Of a DNA stretch of 64,000 bases, positions 1 through 8,162 are shown in pieces. Where the stretch lies: positions 124,001-188,000 of the forward strand of contig JAPZRU010000006.1 of NCBI GenBank assembly GCA_027531255.1, read 5' to 3'. How positions within the stretch are numbered: position 1 is the first letter of the stretch; each line of letters starts with the position of its first letter. The DNA is from Steroidobacteraceae bacterium (GTDB lineage: Bacteria > Pseudomonadota > Gammaproteobacteria > Steroidobacterales > Steroidobacteraceae). Below the pieces are notes generated by a model. That model saw only the letters and a list, made by a program, of their open reading frames with translations. It did not search any database and was not told the origin of the DNA. Position numbers and translations under genes: made by a program.

Positions 1-2056
1 CGAAGCTCGGGCAGAAGCCCTTGGCGCAGGAGTAATCCTTGTTGCAGACGCTCTGGTTCACCTGCCGCTTGCGGCCGTATTCGGTATCCACCGGCTCGAC
101 CGCGATGCATCGCGACTGCGTGGAGCAGTCGCCGCAGCCCTCGCAGACCCGCGGGTTGATGAACAGGCGTCGCGTCGGCTCGGGCAGCGTGCCCCGCTTG
201 CGGCGCCGGCGCTTCTCGGACGCACAGATCTGCTCGTAGACGATCGCGCTGACGCCCGGCTCGCCGGCGTAGCGGCGCTGGAGCGCATCCAGCTCGTCGC
301 GGTGCAGCAGTTCGACGCCGTCGAGCGCGTGCTTCGCTGCGTGCCAGCGCGAAGTATCGTCACTGACGAGCGCGATCGGCTTCACACCCTCCGCCTTCAG
401 CTGGGCGATCACGCGCAGCGGGTCGAGCGTGCCGTCCGGTGCCTGGCCGCCCGTCATCGCCACCGCGTCGTTGTAGAGGATCTTGAAGGTCACGTTCGCG
501 CGGGCCGCGACGGCTGCGCGGATGCCGAGCAGTCCGGAGTGCTGGTACGTGCCGTCCCCGAGGTTCTGGAACACGTGCTTCGTGCCTACGAAGGGTGCGG
601 CACCCACCCACTGCACGCCCTCGCCGCCCATCTGGCTGAAGGTGCTCGTGCGCAGTTCGGGTTCGCCGACCGCCATCACGTGACAGCCGATGCCGCCGCC
701 GACCGTCGTCTCGCCCGGCGTCTGCAGCGAGGTGTTGTGCGGGCAGCCCGCGCAGAAGTACGGCTTGCGGCCCACCAGCGCGGCACCGACGTCGTCGTCG
801 GCGACGCGCTCCCAGCGTGCGAGCGACTCCGCAGTCGCACCGAGTGCGGCGCCGAAGCGCGCGTGCAGCGCGCGCGCGACGGTGAGCGGCGTGAACTCCA
901 GGGTCTCCGGCAGCAGCGGGCGACCGTCCGGGTCGACCTTGCCGCTGACGCGCGGCCGCCGGTCGGCCGGCAGGTGGTAGAACGCCTCCTTGAGCTGCGG
1001 CTCGACGATGCCGCGCTTCTCCTCGACGACGAGCACTTCGTCGAGCCCCGCGGCGAACGCGAGCGCCGGTTGGGTCGCCAGCGGCCAGCTCATGCCGACC
1101 TTGTAGACCGAGATGCCGAGCTCACGCAGACGCTCCGTGCCGAGGCCGAGTTCAGCCAGCGCCTGCATCAGGTCCTGGTGCGCCTTGCCGACGGTGACGA
1201 CGCCGAACCGGGCGTGCGCGCCGCGGACGATCACGCGGTCGATGCCGTTGGCCGCCGCCCACGCGCGCGCCGCGGGCAGGCGTTCCTCGACGAGCCGCCG
1301 CTCGAGCTCGGCGCGCTGGCCGGGCCAGCGGATGCGCGGGTCCCAGTTGAGCCCGTGCGGCGGCACGGCGAAATCCTCCGGGACACGGAACTCGGGGTAC
1401 GGCTCCGGCAGTTCGATCGAGCCGGCGCTCTCGACCACGTCGGTCAGCGTCTTCATCGCGACCCAGAGGCCCGAGTAGCGCGACAGCGCGAAACCGGCGA
1501 GCCCGAGCGACAGCAGTTCCGCGATCGAGGCCGGCTGCAGGATCGGCATGCTCACCGACTGGCAGATGCCGTCGGTCTGGTGCGGGAACATCGAGGACTG
1601 GGCCGCGTGGTCGTCGCCGACGCAGGCGACCACGCCGCCGAGCCGCGACGCGCCCTGGACGTTCGCGTTCCGGAAGACGTCGCCGGTCCGGTCGACGCCC
1701 GGGCCCTTGCCGTACCAGATGCCGAACACGCCGTCCGCGGTGGGCGCACCGAAGGCGCGGTGCATCTGGGCGCCCCACAGCGCGGTCGCCGCCAGGTCTT
1801 CGTTGAGCCCGGGCTGGAACACCACGTCGTGCGACTTCAGGAGTTCCGCGGCCTTCCACAACTGGAGGTCGTAGCCGCCGAGGGGCGAGCCGCGGTACCC
1901 GGAGACGAGCCCCGCGGTCGACAGCCCGCGGGCGCGGTCGAGGCGGCGCTGCATCATCGGCAGGCGCACCAGCGCCTGGATGCCAGTGATGTACGCCCTC
2001 CCCCGCTCGCGCAGGTAGACGTCGCGCCACTGGAAATCGCGGTCGGGTTTCGTCAT
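1..2056 (-). CDS. Indolepyruvate:ferredoxin oxidoreductase, fused subunits (3' end beyond window)
   Basis: Oxidatively decarboxylates aryl- or branched 2-oxo acids from amino-acid transamination to acyl-CoA, reducing ferredoxin; cytoplasmic. About 685 residues are visible, reading leftward from ATG 2056, which has a GGGAGGTG ribosome site just upstream. The N-terminal pyrimidine-binding half (GYRGSPLGGYD near residue 50) is followed by a CAGCP motif and the TPP loop LGDGTYQHSG near residue 500. A cysteine-rich ferredoxin-like segment (CEGCGDC, then CNKDYSCAKGFC) lies near residue 640. The gamma domain expected in the fused proteobacterial enzymes (about 1150 aa) lies outside the window. It is divergent from an Lrp-family gene, which fits amino-acid-responsive control. 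Family assignment is secure; the preferred 2-oxo acid is not known. Confidence 0.9.
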   Translation of the reverse strand, partial: MTKPDRDFQWRDVYLRERGRAYITGIQALVRLPMMQRRLDRARGLSTAGLVSGYRGSPLGGYDLQLWKAAELLKSHDVVFQPGLNEDLAATALWGAQMHRAFGAPTADGVFGIWYGKGPGVDRTGDVFRNANVQGASRLGGVVACVGDDHAAQSSMFPHQTDGICQSVSMPILQPASIAELLSLGLAGFALSRYSGLWVAMKTLTDVVESAGSIELPEPYPEFRVPEDFAVPPHGLNWDPRIRWPGQRAELERRLVEERLPAARAWAAANGIDRVIVRGAHARFGVVTVGKAHQDLMQALAELGLGTERLRELGISVYKVGMSWPLATQPALAFAAGLDEVLVVEEKRGIVEPQLKEAFYHLPADRRPRVSGKVDPDGRPLLPETLEFTPLTVARALHARFGAALGATAESLARWERVADDDVGAALVGRKPYFCAGCPHNTSLQTPGETTVGGGIGCHVMAVGEPELRTSTFSQMGGEGVQWVGAAPFVGTKHVFQNLGDGTYQHSGLLGIRAAVAARANVTFKILYNDAVAMTGGQAPDGTLDPLRVIAQLKAEGVKPIALVSDDTSRWHAAKHALDGVELLHRDELDALQRRYAGEPGVSAIVYEQICASEKRRRRKRGTLPEPTRRLFINPRVCEGCGDCSTQSRCIAVEPVDTEYGRKRQVNQSVCNKDYSCAKGFCPSF

Positions 2057-2108
2057 CGCCACACCTCCCGCGACGACGATACCGGGCGCCCGCGAGCGCA
2101 CCCGTGTC

Positions 2109-2144
2109 AAAATACGCTCTCGACGGAGCGCTTCTTGGTATTTT
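2109..2144. promoter_or_regulatory. Nested inverted repeat between oxidoreductase and Lrp gene
   Basis: AAAATAC (2109-2115) and GTATTTT (2138-2144) are perfect 7-bp inverted arms. A second pair, CGCTC/GAGCG, is nested inside. This is the only AT-rich patch in the divergent 120-bp intergenic region, so it probably contains the promoters and the Lrp-type operator. The assignment to the adjacent regulator is inferred from position. Confidence 0.45.
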
Positions 2145-2176
2145 CGTACTATTGTTTGCCCATCGGAGCGGACAGA

Positions 2177-2701
2177 ATGACTACGCCGGCCCTCGATCGA
2201 ACGGACCTGCGAATCCTGCAGCTGCTCGCCGACGACGGCCGCATCAGCTGGCGGGAGGTCGCGGAACGCATCGGCCTGTCGCTCACCCCCACGCTGCGAC
2301 GCATCCGGCGCCTGGAGTCCGAGGGCTACGTGGCCGGCTACACGGCCCGCTTCGACGAACGGCGACTCGGCGGCCAGATGAGCGTCTACGTGTCGGTGAC
2401 CCTGGAACGCCAGACCGAGGAGACGCTGAACGCCTTCGAGTCGCGCATCGCCGAGGTGCCGGAGGTCATGAGCTGCTTCCTGATGACCGGCGACGCCGAC
2501 TACCTGCTGCGCGTGGTGGTCGCCGACATCGAGAGCTACCAGCGGTTCCTGCTGAAGACGCTGACGCGGATTCCCGGCGTCGCCCACATCCAGTCCAGCT
2601 TCGCCGTCAAACCGGTCCTGCAGCGGGTGGCCCCGCCGCTCGCGCCGAAGCCGCCGGCCCGCATCGCACGCGGCGGGCGCGCTCAGCGACGCCGCGCCTG
2701 A
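2177..2701 (+). CDS. Lrp/AsnC family transcriptional regulator
   Basis: A 174-aa DNA-binding regulator of the feast/famine family that senses amino acids or their 2-oxo acids. The N-terminal winged HTH (residues about 6-55, DLRILQLLADDGRISWREV) is followed by a RAM ligand domain with the usual MTGDADYLLRV strand near residue 105. ATG 2177 gives the standard N-terminus; upstream in-frame codons belong to a long antisense reading frame over the oxidoreductase and are not credible. The C-terminal tail is Arg/Pro-rich. Divergent transcription from the indolepyruvate oxidoreductase suggests it controls that gene. Its last 19 bp overlap the 3' end of the converging PAS-AraC gene. Confidence 0.92.
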   Translation: MTTPALDRTDLRILQLLADDGRISWREVAERIGLSLTPTLRRIRRLESEGYVAGYTARFDERRLGGQMSVYVSVTLERQTEETLNAFESRIAEVPEVMSCFLMTGDADYLLRVVVADIESYQRFLLKTLTRIPGVAHIQSSFAVKPVLQRVAPPLAPKPPARIARGGRAQRRRA

Positions 2702-3456
2702 CCGGCACCGTCGGCGGGTCGATCGGACGTCACCCGCGGCGCGGGCGCCGCTCGCCGCACCTGCCTCGCATACTCGAGCGGCGTGCGGCCGACCAGCGCC
2801 CGGAACCGCCGGGTGAACGCGCTGTGATCGGCAAAGCCGCACTCCTGCGCCACTCGAGCAACCGCCATCCCCTCGCCCAGCAACTCCAGAGCCCGGTCGA
2901 TGCGCGCCATCGTGTGGATCTCGCGCGGCGTCAGCTCCAGCACCCGCGCGAAGTCCCGCTCGAGCTGCGAGGCCGAGACGCCGCACTCCCGCGCGATCGC
3001 CCGCAGGCCGAGCGGCCGGTCGTAGGCGGACCGCAGCGCCGCGGTCGCGCGCGACACGCGCTCGTAGGTGGGGTGGCGGCGGTCCGGGCGGCGCAGCGCG
3101 CGCGACACGGCGGCCACGCCGATCGTCTCGCCCCGCGCGTCGACCACCGGCGTGCGCGCATAGATCAGCCACGAAGGCACGCCGCCGACCGCGGCCGATC
3201 GCTCCAGCCGGTGCGTCAGCGGCCGTCCCGACGCGAGCACCCGGCGGTCGAGCGATTCGTAGTGGCGCGCGAGCGGCTCCGGGAAGAAATCCGCGGCACG
3301 ACGGCCGAGCATCGCGCTCGGCGTCGGCACGCCGCACAGCCGGGCCATGGCGCTGTTGGCCGCGACGTAGCGCAGTTCGCGGTCCTTCACGAAGAAGGGG
3401 CTCTCCGGCAGCTGGTCCATCAGCAGCTGCACGGCCCCCACGGGCATCGAACGCAT
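2683..3456 (-). CDS. PAS domain-containing AraC-family regulator
   Basis: About 257 aa. The N-terminal PAS fold (residues about 10-110, FFVKDRELRYVAANSAMARL) probably binds a small ligand. The C-terminal two-HTH AraC/XylS domain (about 150-245) has the second-helix signature CGFADHSAFTRRFRALVGRTP. ATG codons exist at 3456 and 3447; a longer reading frame begins with TTG 3528 but runs through promoter-like DNA, so I reject it. No strong ribosome site decides between the two ATGs. Divergent from the VOC-FAD dehydrogenase operon at 3585, which is the likely target. Confidence 0.85.
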   Translation of the reverse strand: MRSMPVGAVQLLMDQLPESPFFVKDRELRYVAANSAMARLCGVPTPSAMLGRRAADFFPEPLARHYESLDRRVLASGRPLTHRLERSAAVGGVPSWLIYARTPVVDARGETIGVAAVSRALRRPDRRHPTYERVSRATAALRSAYDRPLGLRAIARECGVSASQLERDFARVLELTPREIHTMARIDRALELLGEGMAVARVAQECGFADHSAFTRRFRALVGRTPLEYARQVRRAAPAPRVTSDRPADGAGQARRR

Positions 3457-3584
3457 CGGGGCTCGGCGGTTGGTCTTGGCTCGGCGTACTATGCCGAAAT
3501 CCGCACGACGCGTGCAGCCGATCCACAAGACCCGTGGACCTCGCAGGCACTAGGGTCTCGGCTCGCCGAGAGGGAGGAGCACCG

Positions 3585-4955
3585 ATGAACGCAGCAACCC
3601 ACGCCGATTACAGGGATCGCAGCTGGACGCCGCAGCCTGCCGCCGAAGGCGCGTGGCGCCGGTTCCTGACCGAGGCGTTGGCTGGAAACCGCAGGGCCGC
3701 CGCGCTGGCCGACCAGCTGCACGCCACCACCGCGGTCCGGTTGCGCGACGTCGTCGACCACGTGGTGATCGCCGACCGGGCGGCGCTCGAGCGCCTCGAG
3801 GGTGCCAGGTGGAGCCGGCGGGCGGACGGCGTCCTGGTCAACCCGACCGGCGAGTTCCCCGAGGTGGTGCCCGGTGACGCCACCGTGGTCTGGCTGCGCG
3901 TCGAGGACGTCGCGCATTTCCTGCGCACCCACGGCTGCGACTCTCCGCTCGAGGGTGCCGAGCACGGCCCGCTGCAGCGCTCGCTCTGCTTCCCCGACCG
4001 GATCGCGTTCGGCGTGCTGGCGCGGCGGGGCTATCCGGGCTTCGACGTGCCGACGGTCGATCCGGAAGCGATCCGCCGCGCGCGCCTGCACCACCGGCGT
4101 TTCCTGGCGCGTCGCCGCCAGTTCGACACGATCGAGCAGGGCCTCGCGCACACCGAGCGCCTGGTCGACGCCGCAGTGGCCGACCTCGGCCAGCACTGGG
4201 CCTGCGCACTCTGGCTCGACGCCGAGCGGGCGTACTGGATGACGCGCTGCCCGACCGGTCGCCGGCAGAAGGAGCGCCAGGACCGCGCCGGCATCGGCTG
4301 GGCCAACCTCGACCACCACACCTACGACGGCTCGCGCAGGCACTACCGCCACACCATCCGCATCCTCGAGAAGCTCGGCTACGAGCTGCGCGAGATGCTC
4401 TACGCCGGCGAACTCGCCGGCTGGGGCAGCCAGGTGCTGGAGCAGCCGGTGCTGAAGAGCACGATCTTCGCGGACGTCGACCTCGCGCCGCACGAAGTCG
4501 ACGTCGACTTCGCGCACGAGCAGCTGCCCGATCTGGACCGTCACCGCCGGGCCGGCATCGTCTCGACGCTGCACGGCGAGTCGATCCTCGAGGGGGGGCT
4601 CAACCACGTCGCCGGACTGTACGATCAGGCGCAGTTCCGCCGGATCGCCGCCGCGGAGGGAGTGCGCACGATGCCGCCGTTCTCGACCTTCCCGTTCCTT
4701 TACCAGGAGCTCACCGAGGGCGACGTCGCGGCGGTCGAGCTCGAGCGCGTGGACGCGCTCGAGGCCGGCGGCCATCTCACCGCGGCCGAGGCCGAGCAGA
4801 TCCGCCTGAACGGCTTCATCGCCGCGCACCTCGAGAACATCGAACGCAACGACGGCTACAAGGGCTTCAATCGCCCCGGCATCGACGGCGTCCTGCGTGC
4901 CCTCGATCCGCGGGCCGCGGTGCGCGATTCGGCCCTGGCCGGGACGAGCGCGTGA
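3585..4955 (+). CDS. VOC-fold protein, remotely like 2-oxoadipate dioxygenase (DUF1338)
   Basis: A 456-aa cytoplasmic protein with a strong GGGAGGAG ribosome site before ATG 3585. I do not recognise a named family with certainty. Two VOC/glyoxalase-like segments are visible: DVVDHVVIAD near residue 60, and NLDHHTYDGSRRHYRHTI followed by GWGSQVLEQP near residues 245-290. These resemble the His...Glu metal ligands of VOC oxygenases, and the two-domain plan resembles the DUF1338 2-oxoadipate dioxygenase/decarboxylase. The next gene, a FAD D-2-hydroxyacid dehydrogenase, overlaps it by 4 bp. That would fit a route making and then oxidising D-2-hydroxyglutarate, but this is inference. Confidence 0.45.
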   Translation: MNAATHADYRDRSWTPQPAAEGAWRRFLTEALAGNRRAAALADQLHATTAVRLRDVVDHVVIADRAALERLEGARWSRRADGVLVNPTGEFPEVVPGDATVVWLRVEDVAHFLRTHGCDSPLEGAEHGPLQRSLCFPDRIAFGVLARRGYPGFDVPTVDPEAIRRARLHHRRFLARRRQFDTIEQGLAHTERLVDAAVADLGQHWACALWLDAERAYWMTRCPTGRRQKERQDRAGIGWANLDHHTYDGSRRHYRHTIRILEKLGYELREMLYAGELAGWGSQVLEQPVLKSTIFADVDLAPHEVDVDFAHEQLPDLDRHRRAGIVSTLHGESILEGGLNHVAGLYDQAQFRRIAAAEGVRTMPPFSTFPFLYQELTEGDVAAVELERVDALEAGGHLTAAEAEQIRLNGFIAAHLENIERNDGYKGFNRPGIDGVLRALDPRAAVRDSALAGTSA

Positions 4956-6352
4956 ACGCGGCGCGGCAGCGTGCCCGCCGGGACAGCAGCGCAGCCATCG
5001 CGCAGCTGCAGGCGCGTCTCGGCGCGCGCATCGCGACCTCGGCGAGCACCTGCGACCAGCATGCGGCCGGCGAGGGCCTGCGCGATCGCGTCCCGCCCGA
5101 CGCCGTCGTCTACGCGGAATCGACGGCCGACGTGCAGGCCGTGCTCGAGGTCTGCCACGCGACCACCACGCCGGTGATCCCGTTCGGCGCCGGCACCTCG
5201 CTCGAGGGCCACCTGCAGGCCATCCACGGCGGCATCTGCCTCGACCTGTCGCGGATGAACCGCGTGCTGGCCGTGAGCGCCGAGGATCTCGACTGCCGCG
5301 TCGAGGCCGGCGTCACGCGCGAGCAGCTGAACGCCCACGTGCGCGACCAGGGCCTGTTCTTTCCGCTGGACCCGGGTGCGAACGCCACGCTCGGCGGCAT
5401 GGCGTCCACGCGCGCCAGCGGCACCAACGCGGTGCGCTACGGCACGATGCGCGACGTCACGCTCGGCCTCACCGTGGTCACGCCCGACGGTCGCGTGATC
5501 CGCACCGGCGGCCGCGCGCGGAAGTCGTCGGCCGGCTACGACCTGACGCGCGTGTACGTGGGCAGCGAAGGCACGCTCGGCGTGATCACCGAACTGCAGC
5601 TGCGGCTCTTCGGCGTGCCCGAGCGCCTCGTCGCGGGGGTCTGCCAGTTCCCGTCGGTGGACGCGGCCGTCGCCGCGGTCGTCGCCGTGCTGCAACTCGG
5701 CGTGCCGATCGCGCGCATCGAACTGCTGGACGCGCTGCAGATGCGCGCGTGCATCGCGTACTCGAAGCTCGCCGAAGTCGAGGAGCGCCCGACGCTGTTC
5801 CTGGAATTCCACGGCTCGCCCGCGGCGGTAGCGGAGCAGGTCGAGACCGTGCGCGAACTGTGCGCCGCCGAGGGCGGCAGCGCGTTCCGGTGCGCCTCCG
5901 ACGAAGGCGAGCGACGGCAGATCTGGAGGGCGCGCCACGATGCCTACTGGGCCGCGCGGCAGCTCGCACCCGGCAAGGAATCCTTCGCGACGGACGCCTG
6001 CGTCCCGATCTCGCGGCTTGGCGCGTGCATCGCCGAGGCGCAGGCGGCGGCGGCTCGGAGCGCCCTGCTCTGCCCGATCGTCGGCCACGTCGGCGACGGC
6101 AACTTCCACGCGCTCGTGCTCTACGACGCCGCCGATGCTTCCGAACGCGCGCGCGCCGAGGAATTCGTCGAGACGGTCGGACGCACAGCGATCGCCCACG
6201 GCGGGACCTGCACCGGCGAGCACGGCATCGGCCTGCACAAGCTCGGGATGCTGGAGGCCGAGCACGGCGAGGCCGTGAGCGTGATGCGCGCGATCAAGCA
6301 CGCGCTCGATCCCCGGGGCATCATGAACCCCGGGAAGACGGTCCCCCGCTGA
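4952..6352 (+). CDS. FAD-binding D-lactate/D-2-hydroxyacid dehydrogenase
   Basis: A 466-aa flavoprotein of the VAO/GlcD family that oxidises a D-2-hydroxyacid to the 2-oxo acid. The PP-loop FAD domain holds FGAGTSLEGH near residue 80 and GANATLGGMASTRASGTNAV near residue 140. The C-terminal cap carries GHVGDGNFHALV, and CTGEHGIGLHKLG precedes the closing NPGKTVP. Its overall pattern is closest to the human LDHD/bacterial Dld subgroup rather than GlcD with its three-subunit operon. The start is GTG 4952, overlapping the upstream stop (GTGA), so translation is probably coupled. Substrate could be D-lactate or, from context, D-2-hydroxyglutarate. Confidence 0.85.
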   Translation: MNAARQRARRDSSAAIAQLQARLGARIATSASTCDQHAAGEGLRDRVPPDAVVYAESTADVQAVLEVCHATTTPVIPFGAGTSLEGHLQAIHGGICLDLSRMNRVLAVSAEDLDCRVEAGVTREQLNAHVRDQGLFFPLDPGANATLGGMASTRASGTNAVRYGTMRDVTLGLTVVTPDGRVIRTGGRARKSSAGYDLTRVYVGSEGTLGVITELQLRLFGVPERLVAGVCQFPSVDAAVAAVVAVLQLGVPIARIELLDALQMRACIAYSKLAEVEERPTLFLEFHGSPAAVAEQVETVRELCAAEGGSAFRCASDEGERRQIWRARHDAYWAARQLAPGKESFATDACVPISRLGACIAEAQAAAARSALLCPIVGHVGDGNFHALVLYDAADASERARAEEFVETVGRTAIAHGGTCTGEHGIGLHKLGMLEAEHGEAVSVMRAIKHALDPRGIMNPGKTVPR

Positions 6353-6362
6353 GCCCGGCCGC

Positions 6363-7442
6363 TCAGGCCAACTGCAGCAGGGCGCGGTACGCGAAGTCGG
6401 CGGTGCGTCCGTAGACCGCGGCGCGCCACGCGGGCGTGTCGACGTAGAACGCGTCGCGCAGCGCATGCTTGATCGACGCGCGCGCCGCATCGTTCGCGTC
6501 CGGCCGGGTCGCGAGCCAGTGATCGCCGCGGAGCGCGTCGAGCACCGCGCCGATCGGCCGCGTCCCGAACTCGAGCGCGACGTAGGTAGTCTCGACGTCG
6601 GGCCTCGCTTCGACGACTCCGTTCGGCACCGTGCCGACGACCGCGGCGGAAATCGACTCGCCCCCGGCCAGCGACTTCACGTCTGCTCCGTACCAGCGGC
6701 GGGCGCGCGCACAGCCCGCATCGCTGCCCATGGCGATGGGCTCGCCGTAACCGGTCGGCCCGAGCCCCGTGTGCAGGTCGAGCACCGCGAGCCGCGCGAG
6801 CGCAGGCGATAGGCACTCCCGGAGCAGTCTTGCCAGGGTCCGGGCCGACCACGTTCGCGAGGTGCCGCCGTAGAACAGGCCGGTCGGGCGCGTGTACTGC
6901 CCGCCGCTCACGGCGGCCTGGAACGCACGCTCGCCATGCGCACGCACGTAGTCGGCGATCGCCGCCTCGGCGGCGCGCCGCCCCTCGCCCTGCCAGTCGC
7001 GCGGGACCAGCCACTCGTGCAGACGCTCGTAGCCGCTCGAGTCCGGCAGCGGCTTCGAGAAGTCGACGAAGTTGCGGTTGAGGTCCACCCCGTCCTCGTT
7101 GACGCGCCGCAGCCAGGCGAAGCCGTGCGGGTTCAGGGCGTGCACGAGCACGAGTCCGACGCGCTGGGGCAGCGACTCGTGCAACCGGTCCTCGAGCAGG
7201 CCGACCTGGCACCCGGAGCCACAGAAACCCTCGGCGCCGTGAGTACCCGACAGCACCAGCAGAACGTGTTCGGCGGACTCGGGACCGAGCATCGCCACGT
7301 CGATGGAGAGCGCTTCCCCCGCGGGACCCCGTGCCGAAGGGTGCGGATAGCTCGCCCGGCGCGCGCCGGCGCGATCGGCGGCGCGGATGAAGGCCTCCCG
7401 GGCACCGGCGTAGTCGTCGGCAAAGTACTCGGATACGGACAC
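6363..7442 (-). CDS. DUF2817 family protein (M14-like metallopeptidase fold)
   Basis: About 359 aa. The zinc-site pattern SGTHGAEGFCGS (HxxE) near residue 75, DLNRNFVDF near 125 and DLHTGLGPTGYGE near 225 are typical of DUF2817, a branch of the carboxypeptidase A/succinylglutamate desuccinylase fold. Such proteins are presumed to be amidases or peptidases on small amides; the substrate is unknown. GTG 7442 is chosen because GAGGTCG precedes it; an upstream TTG at 7472 is possible but lacks support. It converges on the D-2-hydroxyacid dehydrogenase with only a 10-bp gap. No signal peptide, so probably cytoplasmic. Confidence 0.8.
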   Translation of the reverse strand: MSVSEYFADDYAGAREAFIRAADRAGARRASYPHPSARGPAGEALSIDVAMLGPESAEHVLLVLSGTHGAEGFCGSGCQVGLLEDRLHESLPQRVGLVLVHALNPHGFAWLRRVNEDGVDLNRNFVDFSKPLPDSSGYERLHEWLVPRDWQGEGRRAAEAAIADYVRAHGERAFQAAVSGGQYTRPTGLFYGGTSRTWSARTLARLLRECLSPALARLAVLDLHTGLGPTGYGEPIAMGSDAGCARARRWYGADVKSLAGGESISAAVVGTVPNGVVEARPDVETTYVALEFGTRPIGAVLDALRGDHWLATRPDANDAARASIKHALRDAFYVDTPAWRAAVYGRTADFAYRALLQLA

Positions 7443-7502
7443 GGTCGACCTCGCGCGACAGGCGCGGTGCAATCTATCAGGACGCGCGCTGCCGCAGCTG
7501 CC

Positions 7503-8054
7503 TCAGCGCGCGAGAGCGAACGTGAGCCCGCGGGCGATCGAGGCCGGCACCACCGTCACGTGGTTCTCGTCGGAGAAGCTCACGAACTCGACTCGGTAGC
7601 CCGGCGCGCCCGGCACCGATCCGAGCCTCGTCGCAAGTTCGCGCGCCTCGGCGATCATCCGCGTGTAGCGAACGTGCGCATCCACGGCTTCCTGGCTGAT
7701 CGGTCCACCCGGCCGCACCCGAACGCCGCGATCTTCCCCTCCCCCGACGGTCAGCAGCACGCGGGGCGCGAAGCAGCCGTCCCGCACGGCGGCGGCGAAG
7801 CGTGCTTCGTCCGCGAGCGCCGCGCGGTCCCGGAACCAGATCGACGGGCTCGCGGCAACGTAGGCGTCGAAGCTGCCCGTCCGCGTGAACAGCGCCCGGA
7901 TCGTCGCGAGCCCCCCCGAGCGAGTGCCCGCGGAGTCTCCGGCTGCCGGCGCCGCCACCGCCGGGGTCGCGGTGGACGCGAACGACGCGGGGACCGCGAG
8001 CAGCGACGGCACGAGCAGCAGCGTGGCCAGAGCCTTCACGACGACCCTCCGCAC
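7503..8054 (-). pseudogene. Esterase (IroE/Fes-like alpha/beta hydrolase) with its core deleted
   Basis: A 183-aa frame. It has a clear signal peptide (residues 1-26, ending FAS) and then, after about 20 low-complexity residues, the C-terminal half of a putative-esterase-family hydrolase: ALFTRTGSFDAYVAASPSIW near residue 55 and FSDENHVTVVPASIARG near 160, which contains the catalytic His region. The first half of the fold is missing and the expected nucleophile elbow GHSLGGL reads GTRSGGL, so the Ser is out of register. The best reading is an in-frame internal deletion of a roughly 300-aa secreted esterase. Expression remains possible but catalysis is unlikely. Divergent from the hydrolase at 8163. 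Confidence 0.65.
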
Positions 8055-8080
8055 ACCCGGAACCTCGAGTGGATATTATC

Positions 8081-8125
8081 TTTTCCAGCCTGCAGCGGGC
8101 ACCCGGCCGGCTGCAGCCTGGGAAA
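8081..8125. promoter_or_regulatory. Long inverted repeat upstream of secreted hydrolase
   Basis: TTTTCCAGCCTGCAGC (8081-8096) and GCTGCAGCCTGGGAAA (8110-8125) form 16-bp arms with two mismatches around a 13-bp GC-rich spacer. It sits 38 bp before ATG 8163, between divergent genes. It could be a dyad operator or a 5'-leader hairpin; there is no T-run, so an intrinsic terminator is unlikely. Confidence 0.45.
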
Positions 8126-8162
8126 CTTGAAGCCACCGGCGGCCTTCGACACGGAGGGCTAC

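Noticed and set aside
302-2701. Long plus-strand frame antisense to the indolepyruvate oxidoreductase, joined to the Lrp gene
   Set aside because: Arg/Ala/His-rich composition typical of GC-rich antisense shadows; only the part from 2177 has a real domain.
3457-3528. TTG start adding 24 residues to the PAS-AraC protein
   Set aside because: Region lies in the divergent promoter; TTG has no ribosome site and the PAS domain begins after 3447.
8072-8082. GGATATTATC as a fourth copy of the GGnTARTTT element
   Set aside because: Lacks the central TTT spacing; similarity limited to the outer GGATA and TATC bases.
6936-8162. Plus-strand extension upstream of the secreted hydrolase
   Set aside because: It is antisense to the DUF2817 and esterase genes; the signal peptide begins at ATG 8163.
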